Below, piece by piece: positions 1 through 7,370 of a stretch of DNA of 9,621 bases. The stretch is from Thermacetogenium sp. UBA4966. GTDB taxonomy: Bacteria > Bacillota > DSM-12270 > Thermacetogeniales > Thermacetogeniaceae. Numbering within the stretch: position 1 is the stretch's first letter; each line of letters opens with the position of its first letter. The stretch covers positions 9,353 to 18,973 of the forward strand of contig DHAA01000010.1 of NCBI GenBank assembly GCA_002397275.1, in the 5' to 3' direction. The position numbers and the translations under genes were made by a program. The notes under the pieces were generated by a model. That model was given only the letters and a program-made list of their open reading frames with translations, did no database searches and was not told the origin of the DNA.

Positions 1-1076
1 AAGCTCAGATCCATCACCTCGACCGGATGTCCCTCCCCGCAGGAGAGATTGACCAACCTGCCTTCTGCAAGCAGGTAAACGCGTCGTCCGTCATCGAGGG
101 TGAATTCTTCAATATCTTTCTTCACCACACGGCGTTCAGCAGCCAGTTTGGCCAGATAGGGGATATCGATCTCCACATTAAAGTGACCGGCATTGGCCAG
201 AATTACCCCGTCCTTTAAATAAGGAATATGACTCTCCCCTAAAACGTGAATATCTCCGGTGACCGTGACGATGAAATCAGCTCTTTTTGCCGCTTCTTTC
301 ATGGTCATCACCTCATGCCCATCCATGATCGCTTCCAGGGCTTTGAAGGGATCAACCTCAACAACCGCCACCCTCGCCCCCAGGCCCTTGGCCCGGGCGG
401 CAAGCCCCCTTCCACACCAGCCGTAGCCGACGACCACAAACATCGAGCCGGCTATCAGGTAGTTGGTCGCTCGCAGAATCCCGTCTAAGGCAGATTGTCC
501 GGTCCCATATCTGTTGTCAAAAAGGTGCTTTGTCAAAGCATCATTGACGGCTATGAGCGGATAGTGGATGGCGCCGTCCCGCGCCATAGCTCTCAATCTG
601 ACGACACCGGTGGTGGTCTCCTCCGTGCCCCCGATCACCCGCTGCGCATCTTGCGGCCGTTCCTGATGAAGAGTCGTCACCAGGTCCGCGCCGTCGTCAA
701 TAGTCAGATCAGGTTTCATGTCGAGAACAGCGTTGATCTGACTGTAATAAGAATCATTGTCCACACCCCTGCGGGCAAATGTGGGAACATTATAAACGAC
801 ATTGAGGGCCGCGGCGATATCATCCTGAGTGCTTAAAGGGTTCGATGCGCAGAGCATCAGTTCCGCCCCCCCGGATTTAAGCACCCGGGCAAGGTTGGCG
901 GTCTTCGCCGATATATGGAGACAGGCGGCAATTTTAATACCCTGGAGAGGAAGAGAGGCCTCCCATTCCTTTTGAATCTGATGCAGAACCGGCATCTTCC
1001 GCCAGGCCCACTCAATGCGCTCCTTCCCGATCCTGCTCAAGTCCTCGTCAACTAATCGCAGACATTCTTGTGACAC
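1..1076 (-). CDS. ahcY: Adenosylhomocysteinase (S-adenosyl-L-homocysteine hydrolase), 3' end outside window
   Basis: Cytoplasmic NAD-dependent enzyme that reversibly hydrolyses S-adenosylhomocysteine to adenosine and homocysteine, clearing the inhibitory product of SAM-dependent methylation. My translation of the minus strand is open for 358 codons and leaves the window at base 1, so the C-terminus (about 50 residues in short bacterial forms) is missing. Visible hallmarks are CLHISAKTA (res. 52-60), SNPLSTQDD (78-86), IDDGADL (126-132), EETTTG (152-157), the catalytic pair K183 and D187 in TKHLFDNRYGTGQS, the NAD-binding GYGWCGRG (217-224), NAGHFNVE (296-302) and LLAEGRLVNL near the edge. It resembles the compact Thermotoga/Clostridia form, not the longer eukaryotic type. 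The start is GTG at 1076: the in-frame codons upstream reach a TAA, and AGGAG (1086-1090) lies 9 nt before it. An ATG two bases upstream is out of frame and soon stops. I see no SAH riboswitch motif in the 94-nt upstream gap. Confidence 0.95.
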   Translation of the reverse strand, partial: MSQECLRLVDEDLSRIGKERIEWAWRKMPVLHQIQKEWEASLPLQGIKIAACLHISAKTANLARVLKSGGAELMLCASNPLSTQDDIAAALNVVYNVPTFARRGVDNDSYYSQINAVLDMKPDLTIDDGADLVTTLHQERPQDAQRVIGGTEETTTGVVRLRAMARDGAIHYPLIAVNDALTKHLFDNRYGTGQSALDGILRATNYLIAGSMFVVVGYGWCGRGLAARAKGLGARVAVVEVDPFKALEAIMDGHEVMTMKEAAKRADFIVTVTGDIHVLGESHIPYLKDGVILANAGHFNVEIDIPYLAKLAAERRVVKKDIEEFTLDDGRRVYLLAEGRLVNLSCGEGHPVEVMDLS

Positions 1077-1134
1077 ATCGATTCGCTCCTTTTTTGTTAT
1101 CCTTGTTCAGCCCGGAACCTGCCGGCTTCTCTAT

Positions 1135-1150
1135 CGGCTGCGAGCAGCCG
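1135..1150 (-). other. Perfect 7-bp hairpin between the antitoxin gene and ahcY
   Basis: CGGCTGC and GCAGCCG face each other across two bases in the 94-nt gap upstream of ahcY. No T-run follows on the minus strand, so it is not a normal intrinsic terminator. It could be an mRNA structure in an antitoxin-ahcY transcript, or chance in GC-rich DNA. I found no convincing promoter for ahcY in this gap, so read-through from the antitoxin promoter is possible. Confidence 0.3.
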
Positions 1151-1170
1151 TCCCGAATTGTGAGCTGTAT

Positions 1171-1434
1171 CTATCCAAAATGCCGCCTCCTCAATGTGGG
1201 GAGAACTTCCCTCGCATCCATCATCCGACCGTTAGATAAATGTTCGGCTTCGGCTTCTGAAATCGCGCTGTCGAGCTTAAGTTCATCTATCATCGCTTCA
1301 TAGGTTTCAATACTCATAATGACCAGATCGCCATAGCCATTTTTCGTAATAAAAATCGGTTCCTTTTTAGCATGGCAAATGTCGGAGATCTCGTTGGTAT
1401 TTCTCAAATCAGTAATCGGCCTGATCTGCGGCAC
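1171..1434 (-). CDS. Phd/YefM-family type II antitoxin, no adjacent toxin
   Basis: An 87-aa protein of the Phd/YefM family. Members bind DNA as dimers through the N-terminal half, autorepress their operon and neutralise a RelE/YoeB- or Doc-type toxin with the C-terminal half. Typical features are the opening PQIRPITDLRN, then ISDICHAKKEPIFITKNG, the hydrophobic strand LVIMSIETYE, and a charged helical tail ending in DAREVLPTLRRRHFG. I chose the GTG at 1434 over the longer in-frame ATG at 1482. AAAGGAGGTG (1441-1450) sits 8 nt before the GTG, the family consensus begins there, and the extra 16 residues would lie inside the promoter. The toxin gene normally follows or overlaps the antitoxin stop, but here only 94 nt precede ahcY and none of it reads as a toxin. 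It therefore looks like an orphan antitoxin, possibly retained as a regulator. It may share a transcript with ahcY. Confidence 0.85.
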   Translation of the reverse strand: MPQIRPITDLRNTNEISDICHAKKEPIFITKNGYGDLVIMSIETYEAMIDELKLDSAISEAEAEHLSNGRMMDAREVLPTLRRRHFG

Positions 1435-1453
1435 AAAAGACACCTCCTTTCGC

Positions 1454-1481
1454 GTACATAATAATAGCATTATAATGTACA
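1454..1481. promoter_or_regulatory. Palindromic operator with YefM-like TGTACA core
   Basis: Bases 1454-1480 form a 27-bp imperfect palindrome: GTACAT at 1454-1459 mirrors ATGTAC at 1475-1480, and the inner AT-rich halves pair with a single T-T mismatch. The hexamer TGTACA at 1476-1481 is the core described for YefM/YoeB operators. It lies within the promoter of the antitoxin gene, as expected for autorepression. That this protein binds here is inference. Confidence 0.6.
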
Positions 1482-1489
1482 ATTATCAA
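1461..1489 (-). promoter_or_regulatory. Sigma-A-type promoter of the antitoxin gene
   Basis: On the minus strand TTGATA (1484-1489, 5 of 6 to TTGACA) is separated by 17 bp from TATTAT (1461-1466, 5 of 6 to TATAAT). The predicted transcription start near 1454 gives a 20-nt leader that contains the AGGAGG ribosome binding site. The operator palindrome overlaps the spacer and the -10 box, so binding there would block RNA polymerase. Confidence 0.65.
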
Positions 1490-1517
1490 GACCTCGAATG
1501 ATGATTACGAAAAATAC

Positions 1518-1661
1518 CTATTTCTTTCCCTTCTTTTTGTTGTAGTGATAGCCGCAGGCACATATTTCCTCTTCGCCGCTTAGCTTGAAGTCTCTATTCT
1601 CATCGCAATTCCTGTTTTTAGTATATAATGAGCCGGCGTTGGATTCAAGCGGAAGATCCAC
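1518..1661 (-). pseudogene. Short remnant resembling the C-terminal tail of the large surface protein
   Basis: An open stretch of 47 codons ends at TAG (1518-1520). A GTG at 1661 could open it, but it has no ribosome binding site. The last 15 codons read ICACGYHYNKKKGKK and align in phase with LCAGGYLYSKKRREE at the end of the large gene. The first 11 codons of this match share about 26 of 33 bases, and the A-rich bases beyond match again with a 2-nt shift. Upstream of the match there is no hydrophobic helix and no other similarity. Two readings are possible: a decayed duplicate of an anchor end, or a tiny cysteine-containing protein (C...CxC) that matches by chance. Immediately upstream, GAAGATCCA occurs twice (1652-1660 and 1663-1671). 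Confidence 0.3.
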
Positions 1662-1683
1662 TGAAGATCCATTTAATGATCAC

Positions 1684-1728
1684 AAAAAGATCACGCACGC
1701 CAGGTCCGACTAAGACCCGGCGTGCGTG
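1684..1728 (-). terminator. Intrinsic terminator of the surface-protein unit
   Basis: CACGCACGCC (1692-1701) pairs perfectly with GGCGTGCGTG (1719-1728), and GGTC/GACC (1703-1706/1714-1717) extends the stem inward past one mismatch. On the minus strand the stem is followed by ATCTTTTTG (T-run complementary to 1684-1688). It lies about 65 nt beyond the stop of the large gene, in the expected orientation. Confidence 0.85.
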
Positions 1729-1791
1729 TGATAATGAGAGAGCAGGACGATTGTAATTGTTACTGATTAAATCCTGCCTGTAGGTTAAACC

Positions 1792-4700
1792 CTACACTCT
1801 ACTTTCTTCCCTTCTTTTTTTGCTATAGAGATAGCCGCCGGCGCATAAGGCAATCAGCAGGAACGCCGCCGTCGTCGTCGCGGTGCTGGGATCCCCTGTT
1901 GCCGAACCTGTCCCTGTCTGACCTGCTTTTATCTGTTTGCCGTCAGCCGCAGGCTTATTTTTGTCGTCTTCCGGCGAGGGGGCCGGTTTGTCCGCTGCCT
2001 GCAGTTCGGCCAGCTTTGCCTCCGCGGCCTTCAGTTGATCGAGTTTTGTCACCAGTTTCTTCTGCTCCTCGGTCAGAGCGTTGTACGCGGCTCTGGCCTC
2101 CTCGATCGCTTCTTTGTCCGCCAGGGTGATGGGGTCGCTGATCTTGGCGATCAGGTCGTCTACTTTCTTCACCGCTGGGTCGATGAGCACCAACTGCGCT
2201 TTGGCGTTGGTCAGCGCCTCGCAAGCGGCGTCTATCTCTTCCTGGGTGGCGTTCTCTTTGGCGTTGACCGCTTGGGCGGCCTGCAGCGCCGCTGTGAAGT
2301 TGGCCCAGCTCTCTTCGCTGTAGCCTACGTTTTCGATCTGCAGCGCTTCCGCGAGCAGGGTCTCCAGCTCGTTCTTTTCAATGGGCGTAGGCTCGTCTCC
2401 GGGGTCGAAGGCACCCAGTTCGTTCAGCCTTTCGATGGTCGCGTTGTAATTGGCGACAAGTCCCACCGTGATGTAGAGCTTCTGTTCGCTGGAGAGCTCC
2501 TTATAGGCCGCCTCCGCCTCAAGAACCTGGTCGGCTATGGCCTTCATGTTCTCCTCTGTGATCGTTGAGGCCCTGGGAATAGCCTCCATCAGTGTCTTGA
2601 CCTCCCCGATCTGATCGAAGAAGGCGATCTTTTCCTCCGCCGCGGTCAGCTTTGCGGTATCCACCTTCTCTTGCTCGGAGGGGTCGAGCGCTTCGTAGAC
2701 CGCTCTGGCGTATTCGATGGAGCCGCGGTGGCTCTCGAAGTTGCCGCTCGTGATCTTCTCTGCCGCAGGGAGGCGTGTAAAGAGGTCGTTGACATAGCCC
2801 GCTCCGTTGCTGGCGCTGATCACGTGCAGCTCGTACCAGGTGCCGGTGTAGTCCCGCGTCTCGGTCTCCTGGTTGTTCATGGAGGGCCAGGCGTATTCGC
2901 CCACGCCGATGTAGACGGTGTCTCCCACCTGTACGGGGATGGTCTCCGTGCGCTTGTAGAAGGAACTGTCTTCTTTGTTGTCTGTGACCTTTTTGTTTAG
3001 GAAGGTCTTGACCAGGTAGTTCTTGTTGGCAGCGGTGGGCGTGATCTTCACGCTGGCGCTGTCGCCGGGGATCACTAAAGCATACTCGTAGCTGCCGCCG
3101 GGGGCTGCTCCGGGGACAAGAGCGGGCGTTATCGTGCCCGCGCTGACCTCCAGATCCTTGAGGCTGGTGTCGGAGTTGCCCCAGGTGCCGCTGAGGTCCT
3201 CGCCGTAATCCTGGGTGAACTGAACATGGATGGTGTCCCCGTTGCTCAGCCCGCCGTTCCGGTAGGAGAATTCGGTAAAGCCTAAGTTTGTAAACCAGTC
3301 GTTGAGGGTACCCATCCAGCCGGAGCCCTGTTCGCCGGAGAATTCGCCCAGCTTGCCGCCTCCGGGAGCGACATAGAAATCGTCGCCGTCTCCCTCTACG
3401 CTTGCCGGAGCATTGATCGTGGCCAGGTAGCTGATATCGTAGTTGTCCCAGGCGTCGCCGTAGCTGCCCGCAGTCCATCTGCAGCCTTTGAGTTGCAGCG
3501 TTTTGAGCACCGCGGTCATCATGGTGTCTCTCTCGCGGAGGTTATACCAGCCGTCGACGAGCGTGCCGTACCAGCCGGGCAGGCCGCCGTGCGAGGCCGC
3601 GGAAGTAAATGTCTGGTTTTCCACGATGATGTGCACTCTGCCCACCACATCGCCGTAGTCGGGAAGGGGTACGCCGGAGACGCCTCCTGTTTCTTCGGAG
3701 TCGTCTTCTTCCTGGGCGATGGTCTTCACCGCGGCCATGGCGGCCAGGGCCGCCTTGCGCTCCGCGGCGATCCCGTCGAAGTCCGCGGCCGCGTCAATGG
3801 CGGCCAGACCCGCATCTTTGGCCGCGGTCAGAGCCATCCAGTTGGCCGCGCTGTAGTCGCTTTGGCTGTAGCCGCTATAGGCGGTCTCCACGACTGTGCG
3901 CGCCGCATCCTTGGCCGCCTGCACTTCCTCGGACCCCGCGACCGGGCCCCAGGTGACGGTAACCTTCACGTCGTTGTAGGGCATGACGAAGCTGTAGAGA
4001 GCCTCCGGTACGCGGAGTGTTCTGTCGACTGTAGTTCCGTCAGCGGAAAATTTTGTAAGCATACGGGCATAGGAGAGGGAATAGTCGTCCACCCCTTCCA
4101 ATTTCACGCTCTTGATCTCGTATTCCTCGCTGTTGACGGTAATTGTCGCGTTTTCCAGAAGCTCGTAATAGTTGGTGTAGTCGCTGTGGGACATCTTGGA
4201 GCCGTCGAGCGACCATGTCCAGCCCTCTCCGCTATGGGAAATGGTGTGCGGGCCTCCGTTGATCCCGTCCGGGTCGAGCAGCTCGTAGGCCGCGTAGCCG
4301 GGGTCGAACATCAGCGTTACCCAGCGGTCGGGATAGGAGGTGAGCGCCTCCTTCTCCAGGCTGCCGATGAGATTAACCGCGTCCGGGCGGCGCAGCTGTG
4401 TGGAGAAGGTGTTGAGCGCGTTCTCATCGGACACGCCCAAGCAGCCGTGCTCTTGCAGATAGGCGATCATATCCGCCAGGGCTGCCTCCGCCTCTTCGCT
4501 GCCGGCCTCGACACGCAGGTTCAGTTGATAGGGGTCAAGCTCGGGCAGCCCTTTGTCGTGGGCTTCGACCACGCTGTCATACTTGGCCTGCTCAGCCCCT
4601 GTCAGCTGGTTCTTCTGCCATTTGGTCAGCGCTGCGTATTGCTCGAGCAGACCGTCGTTGTGGTACTCGGTAACAGTGGTTTGACCATCGGGTTGTACAG

Positions 4701-7251
4701 TGGTCACTGTCCATGAATAACCGGTGATCAGGTGCTCCAGGCTGCTCCCCAGCAGCGACAGGTCGTCCGGCAAGCGGTCTAAGACGTTGCGAAAGGCGGA
4801 GAGCTTGGTTGTGTTGTCGTCTGTGGCGGCGTCCTGGATCTTCTTGATCTCGCTGATGGCGGTCCTTTGGGCCTGGCCTGCCTCGCCCAGGGTTTTCGCT
4901 TCCTTAATGCCGGCAAGGCCCGCCTGGTAGTAGTCCTGGATGCTCGTCCAGCTCTCAGGGGTGTAGTACTCCTGGTCGTAGGCGTTGTAAACCGCCTCCA
5001 GTTCCGCTTTCAGGGCGGCCTTGACCGTGGCCGGGTCTGAGGACTCGGTCACATGGACGACGATGGGCGATCCGTTGGAAAGCGCCCCGTATTCGCTCTT
5101 ATCGAAGACGCAGAGGGCATACCATCCCTCCGCGTACAGGGTATAGGTAAAGCTGCCGTCCGTACCGGTGACAACGCCTGTGTCCGCGGCCGGCGCCGCG
5201 GAGCGCGCCTCCGCCTCTGTGGCAAAGCGCTCGCTGAGATAGACCGCGGTGCCGCTAAGCGGGGATTCTCTGCCGATATAGTTGGAGGGCAGAGCGGCCT
5301 GGGTCATTGCTGTGAGGTTGAAGGCCTTGCCTGCCTCCGTACTCAGCGCGCTGACCGCCTTGCCTCCTTGCAGGAGCCGGTGATGCTTTACGCTGGCGGC
5401 GCCCAGCTGCATCAGGCTGTACGTCGTGAGGGAACCGCTGAGGTTCGTATAAGTGGGCACGGCCATCAACACCAGCACAACATCGTCCCCGTCATGAAGC
5501 TGGATATCTGTGGCCTGCTGTATTGCACTGTGGGGCGGATTCGCACATGATAACTGCGGATCCTGCATGAATATGCCGTTGACGTAAACGCCCCAGAAGC
5601 AATCGGCTCCGGAGCGCCCCGGCGGCAAGGCAGTGCTGTAGCCCGCGCCCAGCGCCTCGGTCAGAGCTCCGTCCAGGGTGGCGGCGCCCGCTTCCAGGGA
5701 CAGCTCGCCGTAGGTTCCGGCAGGTTCGAACGCCGGCTCATCCTTGTACACCGCATAGTTGTCCACGATGGACAGGGAAACCGCGACACCTCCCGCGGAG
5801 GTAAGGCCTTTGTAGCAGGCGTTCCAAAGAGCGGCGTAGGCGTCGATGTATTCCTGCGCCGCTTTATTGCCGATGCCCTCGGCAGGCGCCTGATGGCTCC
5901 CGCGAAATTCCAGAGCAGCGGTTCTGGCGCTTGCAAAGGCGCCGTAGCTCTCCGGTGTGTAGTCGGACGCCGTCATCGACCCCGGGTTGAACAGCTTATT
6001 CGTCAGCGCGGGAATGCCGTCGTAGGCCAGCTGCGCGTCCAGCAGTTTGTAGCTGCCCGCCACTTTGTCCAGATCGTTGGCAGCAGCGGTAAGAGCGGCG
6101 GTCTGACCATCCACCTCATCCTGATAGCCCGCTGTATTCAGCTCGGTCGGGCCGCCGTCGTCGTACAGGGCGCCGAGCATCTCCTCGGAGGTGGTGAGTT
6201 CAGCCTGCATGTTTGCCCAGGAGGATGTCGAATAATCGGTTTCCTTCTTCAGCTTGGCGCTTTGCACCGCCTCGTATAAAAGCGTGGCATTGACGTTCGT
6301 TTTGGGAATCAGTTTGGCGATGGCTGCGGTGAGGTTGGCGGTGGCTTGATCCACCTGAGCCTGAGTTGCGGCGGTGCTGTCGCTGACCGCTTGGGCTGTT
6401 GTCAAAGCGGTTTGAAAATCTGCCCAAAATCCGCCTATGCTGACCCCCTTGCCGTTGTAGCGGTCGCCGGTGGTGTAATAACCTGTTGTCGGAGCGTTGT
6501 TTATTGCCGTTTGAAGGGTTGTCTTATCCGCGCCGACCGGAGTGGAAGTCCCACCGATCTTGACCACCAGCACCGCGTCCAATGTCGGAGTTTCTTCGAT
6601 CATGGAACTGAGATCATTAGAAAAATGCCGGATATAAATAAAAGCATACTGCGCGGTACTATCGTAATGCTCTCCCGCGCCGTCCATTTGCGCCGGCCAA
6701 TTCTGTACCATGTAGTCGGACAAAGTAACGTTGTAATGATCTGCGTCAGGCACGATGGTAAAGTTAAAGCCGTACTGCGGTAAATCAGCAAGCGGAAAGC
6801 CGAGTACATTATTGAGCAAAAATTCTTCAAGTGTCGAATCACCATAATCGCTCATCATGTCATCAAGACTGGTATAGCCATTATATGACAGAAACGATTC
6901 CAGTGTGAGGCAGCCATAAGCGAGCCACCAGGCCTTTTTTACCCAATCCGGTACGATCGATTCGTGGATCAGTCCGCCTCGTACATCCAACTGACTTATT
7001 CTACTCAAAAACTGATTTGACCCCGGTTGAATTACAAGCGATGTCGCTGCCGTGTCGACAGAGACCTGATAGACCGGCGCCTCATAGGCGCTGCCGGTGA
7101 TCTGTGTCAATTCATAAGGATCCAAGGCGCTTTCGCTTGATTTTACAACAAGATCGACCTCCGCCGAACGGGCGGCAGGCACATATGAAAAGCATAATAA
7201 TAAACACAATAAGATAGAAACAAGACGGCGAAAACTGCGGTTCCTGCTCAT
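1792..7251 (-). CDS. Large exported surface protein with FIVAR-like repeats, two DUF4430 (transcobalamin-like) regions and a sorting-type tail
   Basis: An 1819-aa protein of unproven function. Residue numbers count from the GTG at 7269; ATG is residue 7. Order: signal peptide 13-36 (RR, then LVSILLCLLLCFSYV, cleavage near ARSA); unrecognised domain 37-240; FIVAR-like helical repeats about 245-320, 327-400 and 403-490; DUF4430-like 493-602 (FWGVYVNGIFMQ, then LHDGDDVVLVL); carboxypeptidase-regulatory-like beta domain 650-745; FIVAR 748-815; a mixed region; repeat-type beta domain 1000-1107; FIVAR 1115-1185; DUF4430 1209-1365 (GSGWMGTLNDWF, then LSNGDTIHVQFTQDYGEDL); cadherin-like beta sandwich 1368-1485; helical repeats 1490-1757 including FIVAR 1632-1695. 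The tail has SATGD, a hydrophobic helix at 1797-1816 and KKRR. DUF4430 is the family of the transcobalamin C-terminal domain, and this gene lies downstream of a cobalamin riboswitch, so corrinoid capture at the wall is inferred. ATG 7251 gives a compact signal peptide and has GGGGG 11 nt upstream; GTG 7269 has no such site. Confidence 0.85.
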   Translation of the reverse strand: MSRNRSFRRLVSILLCLLLCFSYVPAARSAEVDLVVKSSESALDPYELTQITGSAYEAPVYQVSVDTAATSLVIQPGSNQFLSRISQLDVRGGLIHESIVPDWVKKAWWLAYGCLTLESFLSYNGYTSLDDMMSDYGDSTLEEFLLNNVLGFPLADLPQYGFNFTIVPDADHYNVTLSDYMVQNWPAQMDGAGEHYDSTAQYAFIYIRHFSNDLSSMIEETPTLDAVLVVKIGGTSTPVGADKTTLQTAINNAPTTGYYTTGDRYNGKGVSIGGFWADFQTALTTAQAVSDSTAATQAQVDQATANLTAAIAKLIPKTNVNATLLYEAVQSAKLKKETDYSTSSWANMQAELTTSEEMLGALYDDGGPTELNTAGYQDEVDGQTAALTAAANDLDKVAGSYKLLDAQLAYDGIPALTNKLFNPGSMTASDYTPESYGAFASARTAALEFRGSHQAPAEGIGNKAAQEYIDAYAALWNACYKGLTSAGGVAVSLSIVDNYAVYKDEPAFEPAGTYGELSLEAGAATLDGALTEALGAGYSTALPPGRSGADCFWGVYVNGIFMQDPQLSCANPPHSAIQQATDIQLHDGDDVVLVLMAVPTYTNLSGSLTTYSLMQLGAASVKHHRLLQGGKAVSALSTEAGKAFNLTAMTQAALPSNYIGRESPLSGTAVYLSERFATEAEARSAAPAADTGVVTGTDGSFTYTLYAEGWYALCVFDKSEYGALSNGSPIVVHVTESSDPATVKAALKAELEAVYNAYDQEYYTPESWTSIQDYYQAGLAGIKEAKTLGEAGQAQRTAISEIKKIQDAATDDNTTKLSAFRNVLDRLPDDLSLLGSSLEHLITGYSWTVTTVQPDGQTTVTEYHNDGLLEQYAALTKWQKNQLTGAEQAKYDSVVEAHDKGLPELDPYQLNLRVEAGSEEAEAALADMIAYLQEHGCLGVSDENALNTFSTQLRRPDAVNLIGSLEKEALTSYPDRWVTLMFDPGYAAYELLDPDGINGGPHTISHSGEGWTWSLDGSKMSHSDYTNYYELLENATITVNSEEYEIKSVKLEGVDDYSLSYARMLTKFSADGTTVDRTLRVPEALYSFVMPYNDVKVTVTWGPVAGSEEVQAAKDAARTVVETAYSGYSQSDYSAANWMALTAAKDAGLAAIDAAADFDGIAAERKAALAAMAAVKTIAQEEDDSEETGGVSGVPLPDYGDVVGRVHIIVENQTFTSAASHGGLPGWYGTLVDGWYNLRERDTMMTAVLKTLQLKGCRWTAGSYGDAWDNYDISYLATINAPASVEGDGDDFYVAPGGGKLGEFSGEQGSGWMGTLNDWFTNLGFTEFSYRNGGLSNGDTIHVQFTQDYGEDLSGTWGNSDTSLKDLEVSAGTITPALVPGAAPGGSYEYALVIPGDSASVKITPTAANKNYLVKTFLNKKVTDNKEDSSFYKRTETIPVQVGDTVYIGVGEYAWPSMNNQETETRDYTGTWYELHVISASNGAGYVNDLFTRLPAAEKITSGNFESHRGSIEYARAVYEALDPSEQEKVDTAKLTAAEEKIAFFDQIGEVKTLMEAIPRASTITEENMKAIADQVLEAEAAYKELSSEQKLYITVGLVANYNATIERLNELGAFDPGDEPTPIEKNELETLLAEALQIENVGYSEESWANFTAALQAAQAVNAKENATQEEIDAACEALTNAKAQLVLIDPAVKKVDDLIAKISDPITLADKEAIEEARAAYNALTEEQKKLVTKLDQLKAAEAKLAELQAADKPAPSPEDDKNKPAADGKQIKAGQTGTGSATGDPSTATTTAAFLLIALCAGGYLYSKKRREESRV

Positions 7252-7329
7252 GAGCGTAATAACCCCCACTACAAGTCAATTTTTTTTATATCGATGGACA
7301 AAACAATGCCCTCGTTGGATAACCATAAG

Positions 7330-7357
7330 CCGGGGCGCGGAATAATCCGCGCCCCGG
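7330..7357 (-). terminator. Strong GC hairpin without a T-tract between the two surface-protein genes
   Basis: A perfect 12-bp stem (7330-7341 with 7346-7357) closes a 4-nt loop, 14 nt after the stop codon of the upstream gene. No T-run follows on either strand (CTTATGG on the minus side), so it is a weak terminator at best. It may act as an mRNA 3'-end stabiliser that lets part of transcription continue into the large gene, giving less of the second protein than the first. The 100-nt gap shows no clear promoter for the large gene. Confidence 0.5.
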
Positions 7358-7370
7358 ACGTGGCAATTAA

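Noticed and set aside
27..836. Three plus-strand reading frames of 63, 80 and 113 codons
   Set aside because: They lie opposite ahcY, whose minus-strand translation is continuous and matches the family throughout.
1077..1170. Toxin gene or SAH riboswitch upstream of ahcY
   Set aside because: Only 94 nt are available. No RelE/YoeB/Doc-like start is readable in any frame, and no SAH riboswitch core is visible.
1015..1303. Plus-strand frames of 74 and 77 codons
   Set aside because: They overlap the ahcY start and the antitoxin gene on the opposite strand and show no protein features.
1435..1482. Extended antitoxin start at the upstream ATG (1482)
   Set aside because: It would place translation start inside the promoter and operator. 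The AGGAGG site and family consensus favour the GTG at 1434.
2519..3478. 319-codon minus-strand frame inside the large gene
   Set aside because: It is a shifted frame of the same strand, rich in Arg, Gln and Gly, as expected from out-of-frame reading of GC-rich repeats. The main frame has coherent domains across the same bases.
3493..4716. 407-codon plus-strand reading frame
   Set aside because: It lies opposite the large surface-protein gene. It is open because of GC-rich alanine-heavy coding on the other strand; it has no family motif or ribosome binding site.
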